NCBI RefSeq assembly: GCF_033807575.1
Contig: NC_084717.1
Location: forward strand, 4,651,692-4,715,691
DNA from: Cydia pomonella
Taxonomy: Eukaryota > Arthropoda > Insecta > Lepidoptera > Tortricidae
Direction: 5' to 3'
Length of the DNA stretch: 64,000 nucleotides
The notes beneath the pieces were generated by a model. That model saw nothing but the letters and a program-made list of their open reading frames with translations, did not search any database and had not been told where the DNA came from. The translations under genes were made by a program, and so were the position numbers. Positions 52,966-64,000 of the stretch are shown here, one piece after another (positions within the stretch are counted from its first letter, which is position 1; each line of letters begins with the position of its first letter).

Positions 52966-53924
52966 TCACTGGTGCCACTACGTTACTTAGTTCTCGTTAA
53001 TCTAATTATTTTTCGTTGAATAACGATTCCATGACACCTGAGATCATTGTAACTAATTTAACTAGCTGTTACGTTCACCTTCAGTTTTTTTACCTTACAT
53101 CGTTTGTATACCTAATTGATGGGCTGCCCCGAGACGAAAGCTTTTAGGGGTAAATATTGACTTTGGTGGGTTCCAAAAAATAAATGAAGGCCTTTGGTTC
53201 ATGGCCGAATCTAAATTAGGCTGTAACCTTATTTTCTCAAAAGAGATAGAAGGTTTTTAAGGTTTACTGACAATGATTGAGTTTGACAAATGTTGAGTTA
53301 AGGTTTAAAATTAAGCACCTACTTTAAAGCCGACTGCGAATGGATTACTTAAAGATTTAACAAATTAGCTTACTTACCGTAATTTAATAGTATCCAAACT
53401 CTTTTAAAAGAAAGAGTAGTGATTCACTAGATATTTTATTCTAGCAAAATTTTCTATAAGCGTCATATAGTGAAAACAGGAGCAAATTTCTACTTATAAA
53501 TCTGTTCCAATTTGCTCGTGCATCACACTTATACAAGTCTAGTCCTCGTTCAGTCCAAAACAAAAACCTAATTTCCCTATCTATTGCCCGTCACGCCAAT
53601 TGATTTTACTCATAAATACTTGATATTTATACATCAGATAACAGAAATGGAGAAAGATATTGGCACCGACAGGGTATAACATTACGATCAATTTGGTATC
53701 CGACCCGAGGCAGCACTCAGATTTTAAAAATGGGTTATTGATTCGATATTTATATGAAACTCTCACTCTCAGTACAACTCAGTGAACGCATAATGTAACG
53801 TTAGCATTAAAGGTTTCTCCATAAATTATTATTTATTCTTCTTAATTTGCTCTTATGTATTCATTGATGGCAGGTATGGCCATGAGTCATAATAGAGAGT
53901 ATCATATCATGTTTTTTTAATATA
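52966..53924. other. Unannotated 1 kb
   Basis: AT-rich; nothing assignable. Confidence 0.45.
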
Positions 53925-54189
53925 TATAGGAGACAGACAAGCAGACGGATCATCTGATGGTAAGCGATTACCGCCGCCCATGGACACCCGCAACACAAAA
54001 GGAATTGTAAGTGCGTTGCCGGATTTAAGATGGGAGTACGCTCTTTTCTTGAAGGTTTGCAGGTCGTATCGGTCCGGAAATACCGCAGGTGACACTTCAT
54101 TTTACAGTTTAGCTGTGCAAGTCAGGAAGTTTCTGGAAAAACGCGCAGTTGAGGACTGCCAACCATCTAAGTTGAGAAGATGGAAATGA
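53925..54189 (-). pseudogene. LINE (family L) ORF2 C-terminus and 3' end
   Basis: The minus strand encodes FPDRYDLQTFKKRAYSHLKS, the same ending as the copy at 34411, preceded by a frame-broken LDGWQS...FLTCTAKL-like stretch. The 3' UTR has CTTACCATCAGATGATCCGT and ends CCTATATATATTAAAAAAA at 53913-53930. Confidence 0.75.
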
Positions 54190-54369
54190 AAGATGTTAAA
54201 TCAAAATATGATTTATAAAATCTGAATGCCGTCCCTGTTCATATATTCTTGTTTACGCTTCGGGTATCAACATTTGAAAGAGGAAAGGGAAAGGCTTCGA
54301 TGTCCAAGAATATAAAGTAGGGAAGATACATAGTAGCTAACGCATATTCTCGGGGTTGGTTAAGGTTGT

Positions 54370-54598
54370 AAACCTTAAAGAGCAGATGTCGCTAGTGACG
54401 TTGTCACAGTTGCAATGGTCAAAATTAATGTTTTTTGATGGACACTTTTCGTACATAGAGATTTAGCTCCTTTTTCTACACTCCATAGTTAAAAAAGTGA
54501 AAGACGGATGGTGAGCTGGCGCAATTGGGAACGCGTTGGACCGGCAATCCAGAGATGAGGGTTCGAGTCCCACATTTTTGATTTTTTCATTGTGATTA
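54370..54598 (+). mobile_element. Dispersed repeat with tRNA-like segment
   Basis: 54370-54500 has AGAGCAGATGTCGCTAGTGA and GCAATGGTCAAAATTAATG. 54511-54575 is tRNA-like: box A CTGGCGCAATTGGG, anticodon-type stem TTGGA/TCCAG with loop CCGGCAA, box B GGTTCGAGTCC. The acceptor stem does not pair and position 33 is C, so this is not a working tRNA gene; a SINE or tRNA-derived pseudogene is more likely. Confidence 0.5.
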
Positions 54599-55656
54599 AC
54601 ATCTGTATATACAATTTAAGATAGATAGTGCATTCGTTGTTGAAATAATTTAGATTTTAACGTCTTCGGTATATCGTAATACTCTTAAATTTTCTATGAC
54701 ATGAAAAATGAATACTCAAATGGATGGTTGTAATACAAAATAATATCAATTTTATTTATTACACACATATTAAATACTAATATAAAAATACATTAATTAA
54801 TACATACCAAAATACGAGTTCAACAAAAAAAAATATTAATATTATTAAACTGCAACTCAACATATCAATATTTAAATCAATCAGATGTGTGTGAAATTAG
54901 GATATTATTACCTCAAACGTCGTAAGTATTCATTCGTTTACGTTTACAAACTTCTGTTTTTCTTTATAATCTATATCTATAGATTAGTATTCAAAATCCA
55001 TGCAAGATTATCCTTAAATATTTATTTGATATTATTATTTTTCAACTTAACGCTTTTCATTTACTCAAGATTTGACATTTTCACTCTAAAAAAACGAGTA
55101 ACTTTTTTTCGAGAAATAGTAGACTTAACCGAGGGAAGAAAGGCACCCATTTCTGGCATGCCTTTCACCCAAGTTAGTCACTCTACTTTCCATTTCGAAT
55201 ACGAGGAACGTAAAATACATGTGCATTTATAAAAACACGGCTAAGTACAAACTTCAGAAATGTTTCTTGAGTGTACTTGATATTAACAATTTAGGTTAAA
55301 AAATATTATTTGTGGAATGGAGAGTTAATTATCATATCAGAATGGACATTGTACAACAAAGCGTTTGAAACCAACATTATGATTGCTTATCGTAAAAAAA
55401 GTAAAATACAGTGCTCTAGAGTAGAAAAGTATCATTTTCTGCACACTTTTTAGAACAATAACGACCCACTTTCCGAGCATGAAAAAAAAACGTTTATTAC
55501 TTTAAAAGCTAAACTAATAAAAAATTATTCGCAGCAAATGTTATAACAAATTTTATCTTTTGGAAGATTTTTTGTTGCGAATTTAGGATGAGTTTTATTA
55601 GCCTGTTAACGTTAGGTTAATTAATATTTCGAATAGTAGCAGCAATCACTTTATTG
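54599..55656. other. Unannotated 1 kb
   Basis: A 115-codon plus frame (54885-55232) is hydrophobic and Tyr/Phe-rich at first, then changes near 55120 to a balanced stretch (APISGMPFTQVSHSTFHFEY). I do not recognise it; it may be chance. Confidence 0.35.
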
Positions 55657-55700
55657 TACAAAAGTTTTCATATAATTTACGAAAAAAGAGGTACAAAGAT
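55657..55700 (-). mobile_element. LINE 3'-end-like fragment
   Basis: CACTTTATTGTACAAAAGTT then AGAGGTACAAAGATAAACTA; same style as 19966-20030. Confidence 0.4.
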
Positions 55701-55708
55701 AAACTAAC

Positions 55709-55768
55709 GGCCCGATTCGAACTTTAGGAACTAATATTTGACGTATCTCAAATTTCGAATCAAGCCAT
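55709..55768. mobile_element. MITE family M, short copy
   Basis: GGCCCGATTCGAACTTTAGG at the left and TTTCGAATCAAGCC at the right, with TTGACGTATCTC between. Internally deleted. Confidence 0.55.
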
Positions 55769-56276
55769 GATTCTTAAAAAGTAAAAGAATAAATGATTTA
55801 TTGTAATAAGACTTATGGTATAAAGATTTTGGAAAAACCAAAGTATCTGGAGACCGATTTTTGAATTTGGGAGTGCTCTATTTCGTGTAATTATTTTCAA
55901 TTTATCTCCACTACTAGGCATTTAAATTCTGCTAATATAATTGTAAACGAGTGATCAATACCACTAGATTCCCAATGTCTATTGCTCGTATTTTTAAAAT
56001 ATCAATTCGCCGTTTTCCACAGATTTTCCAGTGACGAATTCGAGCGCTCGAAATTCAAAAATCAGCCCCCTGGTCTTAAAACTAAGACACAATTATGTAC
56101 ATTTAAGCATTCACAATTATTTAGATAAATAAGGATGTACCGGTTCCGTACCGGCATAGCCTGTCACGTAGGTAACCAATTCTTTTCTTATAAGGGAACC
56201 TTCGAGGAGATGAGTGGAAAACTTTGACTAGATCCTTAACTAATGCATCTCATTTTGTGATTAAAGTTGATTAGTT
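55769..56276. other. No recognisable feature
   Basis: Nothing assignable. Confidence 0.4.
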
Positions 56277-56370
56277 GTTCTTCTTATCCTGCTACCCTAA
56301 GGTTGTCTGGAAGAGAGAAGAGGTTGCTTACAGCGATAATACTGCCTGTTGCTACCTTTATTTATATTGT
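56277..56370 (+). mobile_element. LINE-like fragment (family S), copy 2
   Basis: TATCCTGCTACCCTAAGGTT, GTCTGGAAGAGAGAAGAGGT, CTGTTGCTACCTTTATTTAT. Longer than the copy at 4014 by an internal GCTTACAGCGATAAT block that I regard as part of the original element. Confidence 0.5.
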
Positions 56371-56767
56371 AAAACTTGTTTTAATTTGGTTTGGATGTGG
56401 TGCAATAAAAAATATTTACTAACATTTTTAGGACCTATGTTCTTTAAATTTTTGATTCTAAACTTTTCATTTTTTCAAGAAAAATATGTAATATTATAAA
56501 ATTATAAATTGATGCGTATAGTATTAAACAAAGGAATAACGTCCTCAGTTGCCGTGTAATTTATCTTAAAATTAATTTAATACCGAAAAGCTTTTACCGA
56601 AAATATTTCAGCAAAATAAGCTGTCAAACGCAAAAGTCACCAAATTCTATTTCAACCTTTTCAATGTGACTTCCCAAATCTATCTGACAGGTTTATTTTG
56701 TACGTCTAATACAGGATGCTGTGTTCAGTGAAAAAGACAATACATAATAAAACCGGCCAAGAGCCAC

Positions 56768-56985
56768 AGATCGAGTTTTAGTTAATTAAATCTAATTCCA
56801 TGATACTGATATGATACTTATCTGTCAGTGTCAAAAGTGACGTTTTTGGTTGAAGGTTGAGATAATGCACAATTCAGCAGATTCTCTAAAGGAAATTGAA
56901 ATCAAATCATATTAGAATGATATCACATCCATATTAGATCAGTATCACATTATATTGTTGGAATTGGCCTACAAGTCACACTCGT
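56768..56985. mobile_element. MITE family M, long copy
   Basis: ATCGAGTTTTAGTTAATTAA, TGATACTTATCTGTCAGTGT, CAAAAGTGACGTTTTTGGTT, GAATGATATCACATCCATAT, ending near TTGGAATTGGCC. Preceded by a 20-bp family G end (AAAACCGGCCAAGAGCC). Confidence 0.6.
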
Positions 56986-57589
56986 TCTTAAATATATTTT
57001 TTTCATAAGTAACAGTCACGCTTGGCTAGTTTTATATTTTACATGTATGCAGTGTATATAATTTAATGTAGGTGTGGATACGAGAATACATGTATGTGTG
57101 AGTTAAGTTGCCTCTTATTTGTAACTTATTAGGATCAATTATATTTATACACTCATTCTAAGCCTAATTTTAGTTGTTTATACTTATTCCTTTGTAGGTA
57201 GATATTTAATTTACTAATCGGTGCAATAAAGACGTAATTACTTACGAGGTCCTAATAAAAACACAATATAGAATATCCATATAAACTAACAGATATAATA
57301 TTTTTTTTGTAGCTATCATTGGCAATTAGTATGAATGAGATGAGCCATGATTGCCGAGACAGATATTTTATTACCGTGTAGCTCGAAGAAAATAATGACC
57401 AGATAAAGAGATTACATTATGTCAGTCCAAATGGGTAAAGGAAATATGAAACTATAAGAGGCATTTTCTATGATACATCCATCAATATGTGATACTAGCT
57501 TCTGCCGGCGATTTTGTCTGCGTAGAATTAGTTTGTAGGGTTTCCCGGGACGTAGCGAAAATGCTTGGTAGGCAAAACGACACTCAATC
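56986..57589. other. Mostly unannotated; family E signature at 57495
   Basis: CTAGCTTCTGCCGGCGATTT then TGTCTGCGTAGAATTAG at 57494-57530 is a decayed family E start. The rest is not assignable. Confidence 0.4.
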
Positions 57590-58045
57590 AATCAATAAAA
57601 TCATTTATTCCGCATAAAATGTGGTACATAAATTATTTACTTACATTAAACACAGGAAACACACATTTTGCCAGCAACTGACATGCAAAATAACACAAAA
57701 AATAATATAAAAAACAATAATGAACAAAAAAAAAAACATAAAATATAAAACAGAATCTATCACACTACAACTCGATATTTACACTGTCAATATTAAGATG
57801 TTTATATAAAAACTTAAATAATGAAATCACGACTTATAATAATCAAAATAATCATTAATAGAGTAGAAGAATTCTTGTATGAGCCATTTTTTTTTGTCTA
57901 GATTTAAATAAGTTAAGTGGAAATTCTTTAATGTCATCATGCAATTGATTGTAAATACTAACTGACATACAATAAGCGTTCTTTCCATACAATTGCGTCT
58001 CTTTAGGCGGAATTACAAGACGATTTGGGTACCTCGTATTAAATT
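57590..58045 (-). pseudogene. LINE ORF2 C-terminus, 3' UTR and (TTGA)n tail
   Basis: On the minus strand, 58043 to the stop at 57855 encodes about 62 residues without a start Met: NTRYPNRLVIPPKETQLYGK, NAYCMSVSIYNQLHDDIKEF, PLNLFKSRQKKMAHTRIL. The YGKxxxxxxxxxxYNxLxDDIKxxPLxxFK pattern is the end of CR1/Jockey-type LINE polyproteins. About 240 bp of 3' UTR follow, ending GGAATAAATGATTTTATTGA and a (TTGA)n tail at 57590-57602. Confidence 0.75.
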
Positions 58046-58127
58046 CTCATACGTCCCTACGTAATACGATAACTTTTCGTTATTACTATTAGCGCTGAAT
58101 GGGTTAGGCTATATGAATGGTATATCA

Positions 58128-58501
58128 TGTCATATCATATCATATCATATCATTTATTCCATTGAATATTTGTACAATTTGGAATTTTGAATTATAATTA
58201 ATACAATTTACATAAATTTCTAGAAAATAATTAAATGTCAAAACAAGTATATAATTATTAAAAATATAAGTAATACATGCAGCAATTTTTTTACAAGATC
58301 ATTGGTAATCATCAGTCATATGAAAAATAAAATTTAACAATAATTAATCAATAATATCATAAAATTCATAAACAATCGTTTTTAATAATCCAGACTTTTA
58401 TCATTCAAAAATTCATCCATTGGGTAATAACATTTTTCTATTAACATTTCCTTTAACTGTTTCTTAAATAATTTATCGCTAATTTCTAGATACATTTCTT
58501 A
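58128..58501 (-). pseudogene. Second LINE 3' end with C-terminal peptide
   Basis: The minus strand encodes EMYLEISDKLFKKQLKEMLI, EKCYYPMDEFLNDKSLDY and a stop at 58382-58384. This is the extreme C-terminus of a LINE ORF2. The 3' UTR is about 230 bp with an (ATATG)n tail at 58128-58155, preceded by GGAATAAATGATATGATATG. Different tail unit from the neighbour at 57590, so a different family or subfamily. Confidence 0.7.
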
Positions 58502-59175
58502 CTTTCGACTCGTAGTCTGATGCGTACTCTTGAAATAAATAAGGAAGAGCTTAGAAGGAGCAAGTTAAACTGTACTTGGTTAGCAACGACAAATGTCTAT
58601 AAAAATATGACGTTTACACGACCCTTCCATATTTTTGATACATCAAAGTAGGTGCAAAGTAAGCTTAGTCCTGATATATCAAGTTTCTGGAACTTTATTC
58701 AAAAAACTATTTATTTTACATTCGAAATACAAATCTTGATACATTTAGGTACATATGCTTGAGTACGACCCGCGCTTAATAATCGCGACTTACTGATGTA
58801 CATCCATTTAAAACAAATTGTACAACCTCGGTGTACTTTGCGAAAAGGCGGAGGATAGGTACCGAAAACTTACTCACTAATTGTACAGCAAGAGAACGAA
58901 AATTCGCCTTAGTTTGACAATTATTAACAAACTAGTACTATAGAATTCGAGGGACTGACAGGCCTAAAAGGTTAAGTTAGCTAACCAACTTTAACACTAG
59001 AATATAAAGGCCTTTGTGTAAATACTAACAAAACTGTACGAAAGTCAAATTACAACTTCAGAAACGTGCCAATACGTGTTCTTCAAACCATATAAGATAT
59101 TAAACTAATTTTACGGTTTACACTAATTTGTTTTTAGTCACTTATGCGACATGTTTCGGAGAGCCTAGATCTGCT
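58502..59175. other. No recognisable feature
   Basis: AT-rich; nothing assignable. Confidence 0.45.
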
Positions 59176-59245
59176 TTCTCAAGCACTAACAGTGCGAGCA
59201 TCGTTCACGACGGCCATGCTTCGCGTACTGCTCCGCGCCGCTTCG
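59176..59245 (-). repeat. Dispersed repeat fragment (family T), copy 2
   Basis: GCACTAACAGTGCGAGCATC then GTTCACGACGGCCATGCTTC, complement of 13299-13350; a CTCCGCGCCGCTTCGCGCG block follows. Confidence 0.5.
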
Positions 59246-59270
59246 CGCGTTGGGAGCGTATTAGTTTCAT

Positions 59271-59543
59271 GACGACCGGTCTGGCCTAGTGGGTAGTGAC
59301 CCTGCCTACGAAGCTGATGGTCCCGGGTTCAAATCCTGGTAAGGGCATATATTCGTGTAGCAAGGATATTTGTTCCTGAGTCATGGGTGTTTTCTATGTA
59401 TTTAAGTATTTACTTATAAATATTTATATATTATATATATCGTTGTCTAAGTACCCTCAACACAAGCCTTATTGAGCTTCCTGTGGGACATAGTCAATTT
59501 GTGTAATGATGTCCTATAATATTTATTTATTTTATTTATTTAT
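59271..59543 (+). mobile_element. SINE family B, full-length copy
   Basis: Box A TGGCCTAGTGG at 59282-59292 and box B GGTTCAAATCC at 59326-59336 are both intact. Body: GGGTGTTTTCTATGTATTTA, CGTTGTCTAAGTACCCTCAA, CACAAGCCTTATTGAGCTTC. Tail (TTTAT)n from 59521. The closest relative here is the minus copy at 29322. Confidence 0.85.
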
Positions 59544-60519
59544 GATAGTATGTCTCACGACAGTTTTTATTGAATTCGATAATATCAGATATTATTACTT
59601 GTTACATACAACAATATAGCAAAAGATACATAAGTTGACCTTGGAGAGTTAGTGAAAGTAGTCATAAGTTAAGGAGGCTTGACCGAAGCCATAAATGTGG
59701 TTGAGAACGACATCCCCAATGACTTTTATGGGTATTTTATTTGCCGCTGTGCGGTCACTGATTTTTCCCGTGCTCTATTTATATTTACGGATAATAGGGT
59801 AAATAAAACGGTTTATCTGTTTATTTTTTGTGGAAATTGTTTCTTATGAGGTCAAATGTTTTGGGAAGTTGCTAGGCTTCATGAATTTATCCTTTATTTT
59901 ATACCTTTTAACTAGCAATTCTTGTATTTATATTCATATTTATATATTTCGGGGATCTCAGTAACGGGTCTAAAGATTTCGATTAAATTTGGTATTACTT
60001 TTCGGAATCGATCTAGTTAGGTCTCATCTCTGGGAAAACCCGCATTATTTTTCGAGAAAAGTTCGGTTTCTTAGATAGGTCGAGTTAAAGTTGGAGGTTT
60101 GTAATTATATGCTTCAAGAACCTATTAAAACAATCTTATAGATTTTAGAGATAACAATTGTCAGGATTTTATTATGTGACACTCCAAGTAAAACTAAACT
60201 ATACTATTGTCAGGTATATAAAAAAAAACTATTATCTTAAATGCTTTTATTACAAAATTAATTGAATTACCTTGTAGACTTTTATTACTAAAATGTCAGC
60301 CGCTCAATTTGTTATCATACATTTTACTTTAGTAAAATAACAGTAGCACGAACACAGGCAATCAATTAAGTGAATGAAAGCTTTTATTATTTTTCACTTT
60401 GTAGTATCAGTAATATTAATCAATTAAAAATATGATATTCTGCCGCAGGTATCTATCATATGTACCTTTACTCGGCTGGATGAAAATGTACGAGTAATTG
60501 ATCAACTTTCACTATTAGG
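59544..60519. other. Unannotated 1 kb
   Basis: AT-rich; nothing assignable. Confidence 0.45.
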
Positions 60520-60675
60520 CAGTGTATTACCTGAGCGAATAACTCGCCAAGGCGGTGCGGGTGAATTCATTCCTTTGATACCCATGGAAGTGTCCTACGT
60601 GGCGATCTCCGAATGCCGTTGGGCCGCTGCGCCGCGCCGCGTCGCATTCGCGAGTCATCGCCCACGTAAACTGCG
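60520..60675 (+). mobile_element. GC-rich MITE (family C), copy 3
   Basis: CAGTGTATTACCTGAGCGAA, core CCATGGAAGTGTCCTACGTG, then CGCTGCGCCGCGCCGCGTCG and TCGCCCACGTAAACTG. Same orientation as 12781-12960 with internal deletions. Confidence 0.7.
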
Positions 60676-61445
60676 CTGTTACACGAATCTTGAAATTCCA
60701 AAAACTGCCCATTTGGATGTTATATTTCTACGTTATTTATGTCAAAATTGTGTCTCACTTTCGGGGAACCACTCACACTGAAACGTGAAGCTGAGGGCCG
60801 AAAAACACTAATCGGGCATTATTGACGTGATAAAATAAACTGCACTTAATTAAAGGGGGCTATCGCGACCTTGTAGTTTTTGTATTACATTATTTACACG
60901 TTATAAATTACACTGCACTCTATTTGCAAGGACAGACTCCAATAAAAAAAAAAAGATATAAAAATCTTTATTTCACATTATTACATTTCATTTGTTACCC
61001 TGCAGAATAATTTAAGTATAACATAGCTAGTGATATAGCCAAGCGATCTGACGAGCAAGATTGTTTTTTTTAAGAGATATACTTTGTCTTTATCACGCCG
61101 ACTCGTAGTCATGTGCAGTGCAACCAACATGTACTAAGGAGGGTGACTGACTTAAAGTACTCATTAAAGTAGGCCGTGATGACTTTCGTCCCCTGGTCTG
61201 TCATGTATGACGTTTACTTTAGTTTATGGTCTACGCACACACTAATCAGCGAACCAAAAGGCATCTTAATAGATAGTACATGCGATAGAAACGAAACTCG
61301 AAAACAATTATCTTTATTTGGCAGTGCGTAGGTAACTGGGTTTCCAGGGTATTTATGAGTCCTTTTCAAAAATCTTGGAATGTAGTTTTAATTTTTTCTT
61401 CTTTCTTTTCGGTCTCGTGATTTCTAAGAACAAATTTATATCTTT
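60676..61445. other. Mostly unannotated; possible LINE tail at 60943
   Basis: 60943-60990 (A-run, then GATATAAAAATCTTTATTTC) looks like a LINE 3' terminus on the minus strand. The rest is not assignable. Confidence 0.35.
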
Positions 61446-61725
61446 TATTTACAAGCTTTTATTTAACTTGCCCTGTTAGTTATGTATGGGACAAATCTTG
61501 CAAGTTAAATTTTACCCACTTCCCGGTTTCCGATGAAGATGAAAATTTGCATACATAATGTAAGTCGGGTGACAATGCAATGTTATGGTACCATCAAGCT
61601 GATCTGATGATGGAGACAGGAGGTAGCCATAGGAACTCTGTTATAAAACAACGCAACCTAATTGTGTTTGGGGTTTTTAGAATTGTCTCGATGAGTATTC
61701 GTTACCTGTGGAAAAAAAAGTACAG
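61446..61725 (+). repeat. Dispersed lepidopteran repeat
   Basis: AACTTGCCCTGTTAGTTATG, TGGTACCATCAAGCTGATCT, GATGATGGAGACAGGAGGTA, AAACAACGCAACCTAATTGT, GGGGTTTTTAGAATTGTCTC. I recognise the wording as an abundant dispersed lepidopteran repeat, but there is only one copy in this window. Confidence 0.45.
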
Positions 61726-64000
61726 TCAGCGATAAAAACTTGTACCAAAAATGAAATTTTTGCCAAAAACTTATTTTTAATATTCGTTCGGAATCCGTTT
61801 GGTTTAAATATCATAATTATAAAATCGTGATAAAGTCAGTGAAAGTTCTTATTCAAGGATAACGAACGGTATTCAACATTTTCATTCCAAGGCCGTCCAT
61901 AATTCACCAAAAAACCCAATCGACTGGTTTTCCGGATAAAAAAACCGTAATTGTTAAATTGACGAGAAACTCGCCCGATATTAATACTGAAATTAATAAA
62001 AAAGGTTCTTCCCCACACTTCTGCGGCTTACATAAATTTTCCTCCATGCGGAAATTAATTTATACTCGATACCGGCAGCTGGGGGACACCTTTAGGTTTT
62101 TTTTTGTGTTTCGGCCTGAAGGACAATGATAAGTTTTCGGGAATCTGTATATAATGTAGTGCATAATATTTAGCTCTACAGCGTGTATTTTTGATACGAC
62201 CACATAATCAAAGAGTAGTTAGTTTAGGCTGTAATTAACACACTTTCATAGGTTTTATAAAAAATGGACGACTTTTACTTTTAATTTTTCATACAGAATA
62301 ATTCAGCAAGCAATGTATCACTACTTTGTTTTAACTTAAAACGTCTCATTAATTACGCGTCGTCACAACTGTTACAAGTGATCATGATGTACGAAATACG
62401 AGTACATTGCCGCTCGAAAAAAAAAAAAATTGATTACCTATGCTCTGGTAGTGAGGAGTAAACTAAAATAATCTTTCGGAGTTGTTTTATAGCACTAAAA
62501 CCTACGTCTAGTTTAAGTTTGAGGTTATATCAAAAATACACACTGTATCTGAACTTGTTGCAAACCAGACTTAGCTTGTTGTCAGTTAACTTTGTCGACG
62601 ATAGTACAATGTCTAACTTTTTGATTAGGAATTTATTAGTATTTTATTACTTACCCAGAACATTTTGGGCCCATTAGTACTATGACTGATCGTAAATTAT
62701 AATTAACCTACTTGTAGGACGTCCCACTGTGGGGTACAGTTTTAAAATTTGAAGTAACTATATGTTTTTTGAATACATAAAAACGGGAAGAGGTTATAAA
62801 GAAAACGTCATCTTTAAGGATAGTGATATTCACAGATTTTTGTAATCTTCTTCAAAGTTTGTTAACAGGAATTTTATAACAAAAAGAACGCGAAACCTTT
62901 TTATTGCAGCGACGTAAATATATTCTCATTTTACATTGTCGAAGTGATCAATTTTCATCTTAAATTAAGAGGGATTGGTGCAAAATTTAAGTTTTTATAT
63001 TTAAAACGTTTCAATCATGGATAAATGCCATAGTAAAATTCATACGGAAGCTTGCACGGACAGACTCCAACCAAAATACTAATTTTCAATTATTTTCAGC
63101 ATATAGCATGGCAAATTAGACTAATTGAGATAAAAGGTATAAGCCCGCGCAATTGCCATAACTTCCTGTATAAAACGCCTAGTTAAATGTGTTTACCTAA
63201 TTCACCGGTAGATGTCGCTGTTACTTCTATCAAAAATCCTACATCTCGCGAACGGTAGGTCATTGTAGGATACATAACTTATAAAACTTATTTTTGTATA
63301 TTGAGACGATTTGTGTGGTTAATAGTTCAGCCGACTGTTTATTATTAAACGAGGTGTTTGATTTTGAGCTTTCCCCTTCGAGACCAAAATATACACTTCC
63401 GTCCCAAGGTTCGCGCCCCTTGATAATAGCTCTCTAACATCGATGCCGATGGTCACTGTGCTTTACTTAGGGTCTTAATGAGAAACAGAATTATGGCATG
63501 GTGGAACTAGAAGTATTTCTTGGATGAAAAATGGAACTAGACAATTATAAATATAACAAACCTAACAGCTTTACGCAAATATAATAAGCTGGCTCGGCTC
63601 AGCAAAGGCCTAGCTGTCAAGGCAAAGCCCACTATAGTCGTAAGAACGCTAACTTCAGCCTTGGCGGCTTGAGCCTTTAATGCTCAGTCCTAAGTCACAC
63701 GAGACCTTTTGTATCAAGGCCGCAATTTAAGAAGGGTCTTTGTGTTATGTCACCAGCAAAATGTATATAAAATCCAATCCATCGACAAAATGACACGAAT
63801 TTAATATATGTGGGAAGGCTGATTTTATCCATGTCACAAAGCTAGGTTAGGTATACACGGTGTAACACACGAGGAACCCGAAAGATTTTAACCACGCATT
63901 TCTTAGGCCAAAAGAAGGGAAAAATGTATGTAAATTTCATCAAAAATAGTTTTTTTGTTTTTTTTTTTTAATTTTGAATGTATTTGTACATAAAAATTCA
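61726..64000. other. Unannotated 2.3 kb
   Basis: AT-rich. A single CAGTCAGCGATAAAAAC (61723-61739) resembles one end of the CAGTCA-type MITEs, without a partner. GGACAGACTCCAA occurs at 63059 and at 60931, a short shared phrase. No coding pattern. Confidence 0.4.

Noticed and set aside
54511..54575. Possible tRNA gene
   Set aside because: Box A and box B are good, but the acceptor stem does not pair, position 33 is C and the GGC anticodon is not expected in animals; called a tRNA-derived repeat instead.
54885..55232. 115-codon plus frame with a hydrophobic N-terminal half
   Set aside because: Tyr/Phe/Ile-rich composition is what AT-rich DNA gives by chance; no motif or neighbouring support.

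Overview
The window looks like non-coding nuclear DNA from a moth or butterfly (Lepidoptera). It is AT-rich, I see no host gene with recognisable coding exons, and almost everything that can be identified is a transposable element of types I associate with lepidopteran genomes. These include tRNA-derived SINEs, 5'-truncated LINE ends of RTE and CR1/Jockey type, many small palindromic DNA elements (MITEs), and one Ty1/copia LTR retrotransposon. Family recognition is from memory and by comparing copies inside the window; no database was searched.

Layout. 0-15 kb: a SINE with a 19-bp target duplication, four copies of a two-palindrome MITE packed into 5.5 kb, a 3-unit minisatellite, and several other MITEs. 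15.09-19.96 kb: a complete copia element on the minus strand, with identical 260-bp LTRs and a 5-bp target duplication. Its gag-protease-integrase frame is long and open, but pol is broken twice and the protease catalytic Asp is Asn. 20-31 kb: RTE LINE scraps, a CR1/Jockey-type LINE 3' end with an open C-terminal domain, more SINEs and MITEs. 31-41 kb: a perfect 25-bp-arm hairpin next to a TA-flanked MITE, two long copies of a GGTTCCGTA...GGCCGGTTTT repeat, a 10-bp-phased ACGT array, a 725-bp PIF/Harbinger-like element with a TAA duplication, and an RTE LINE whose catalytic palm has been deleted. 41.5-46 kb: a dense pile of inverted, duplicated and nested repeats, including a hAT-type MITE (8-bp duplication) inside a SINE. 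47-54 kb: nested MITEs, LINE ends, an unidentified coding remnant beside an octamer array, and a tandem duplication carrying primer-binding-site-like sequences for tRNA-Lys. 54-64 kb: tRNA-derived sequence, two adjacent LINE 3' ends, a SINE, and dispersed repeats.

Nothing here forms an operon or pathway. The genes that can be read belong to mobile elements, and most are broken. The main biological content is a record of insertion, nesting and decay. The candidates for novelty are the copia element with its defective protease, the tandem LTR/PBS-like units at 52 kb, the phased ACGT array at 36.35 kb, and the several non-autonomous DNA elements with clear target duplications.
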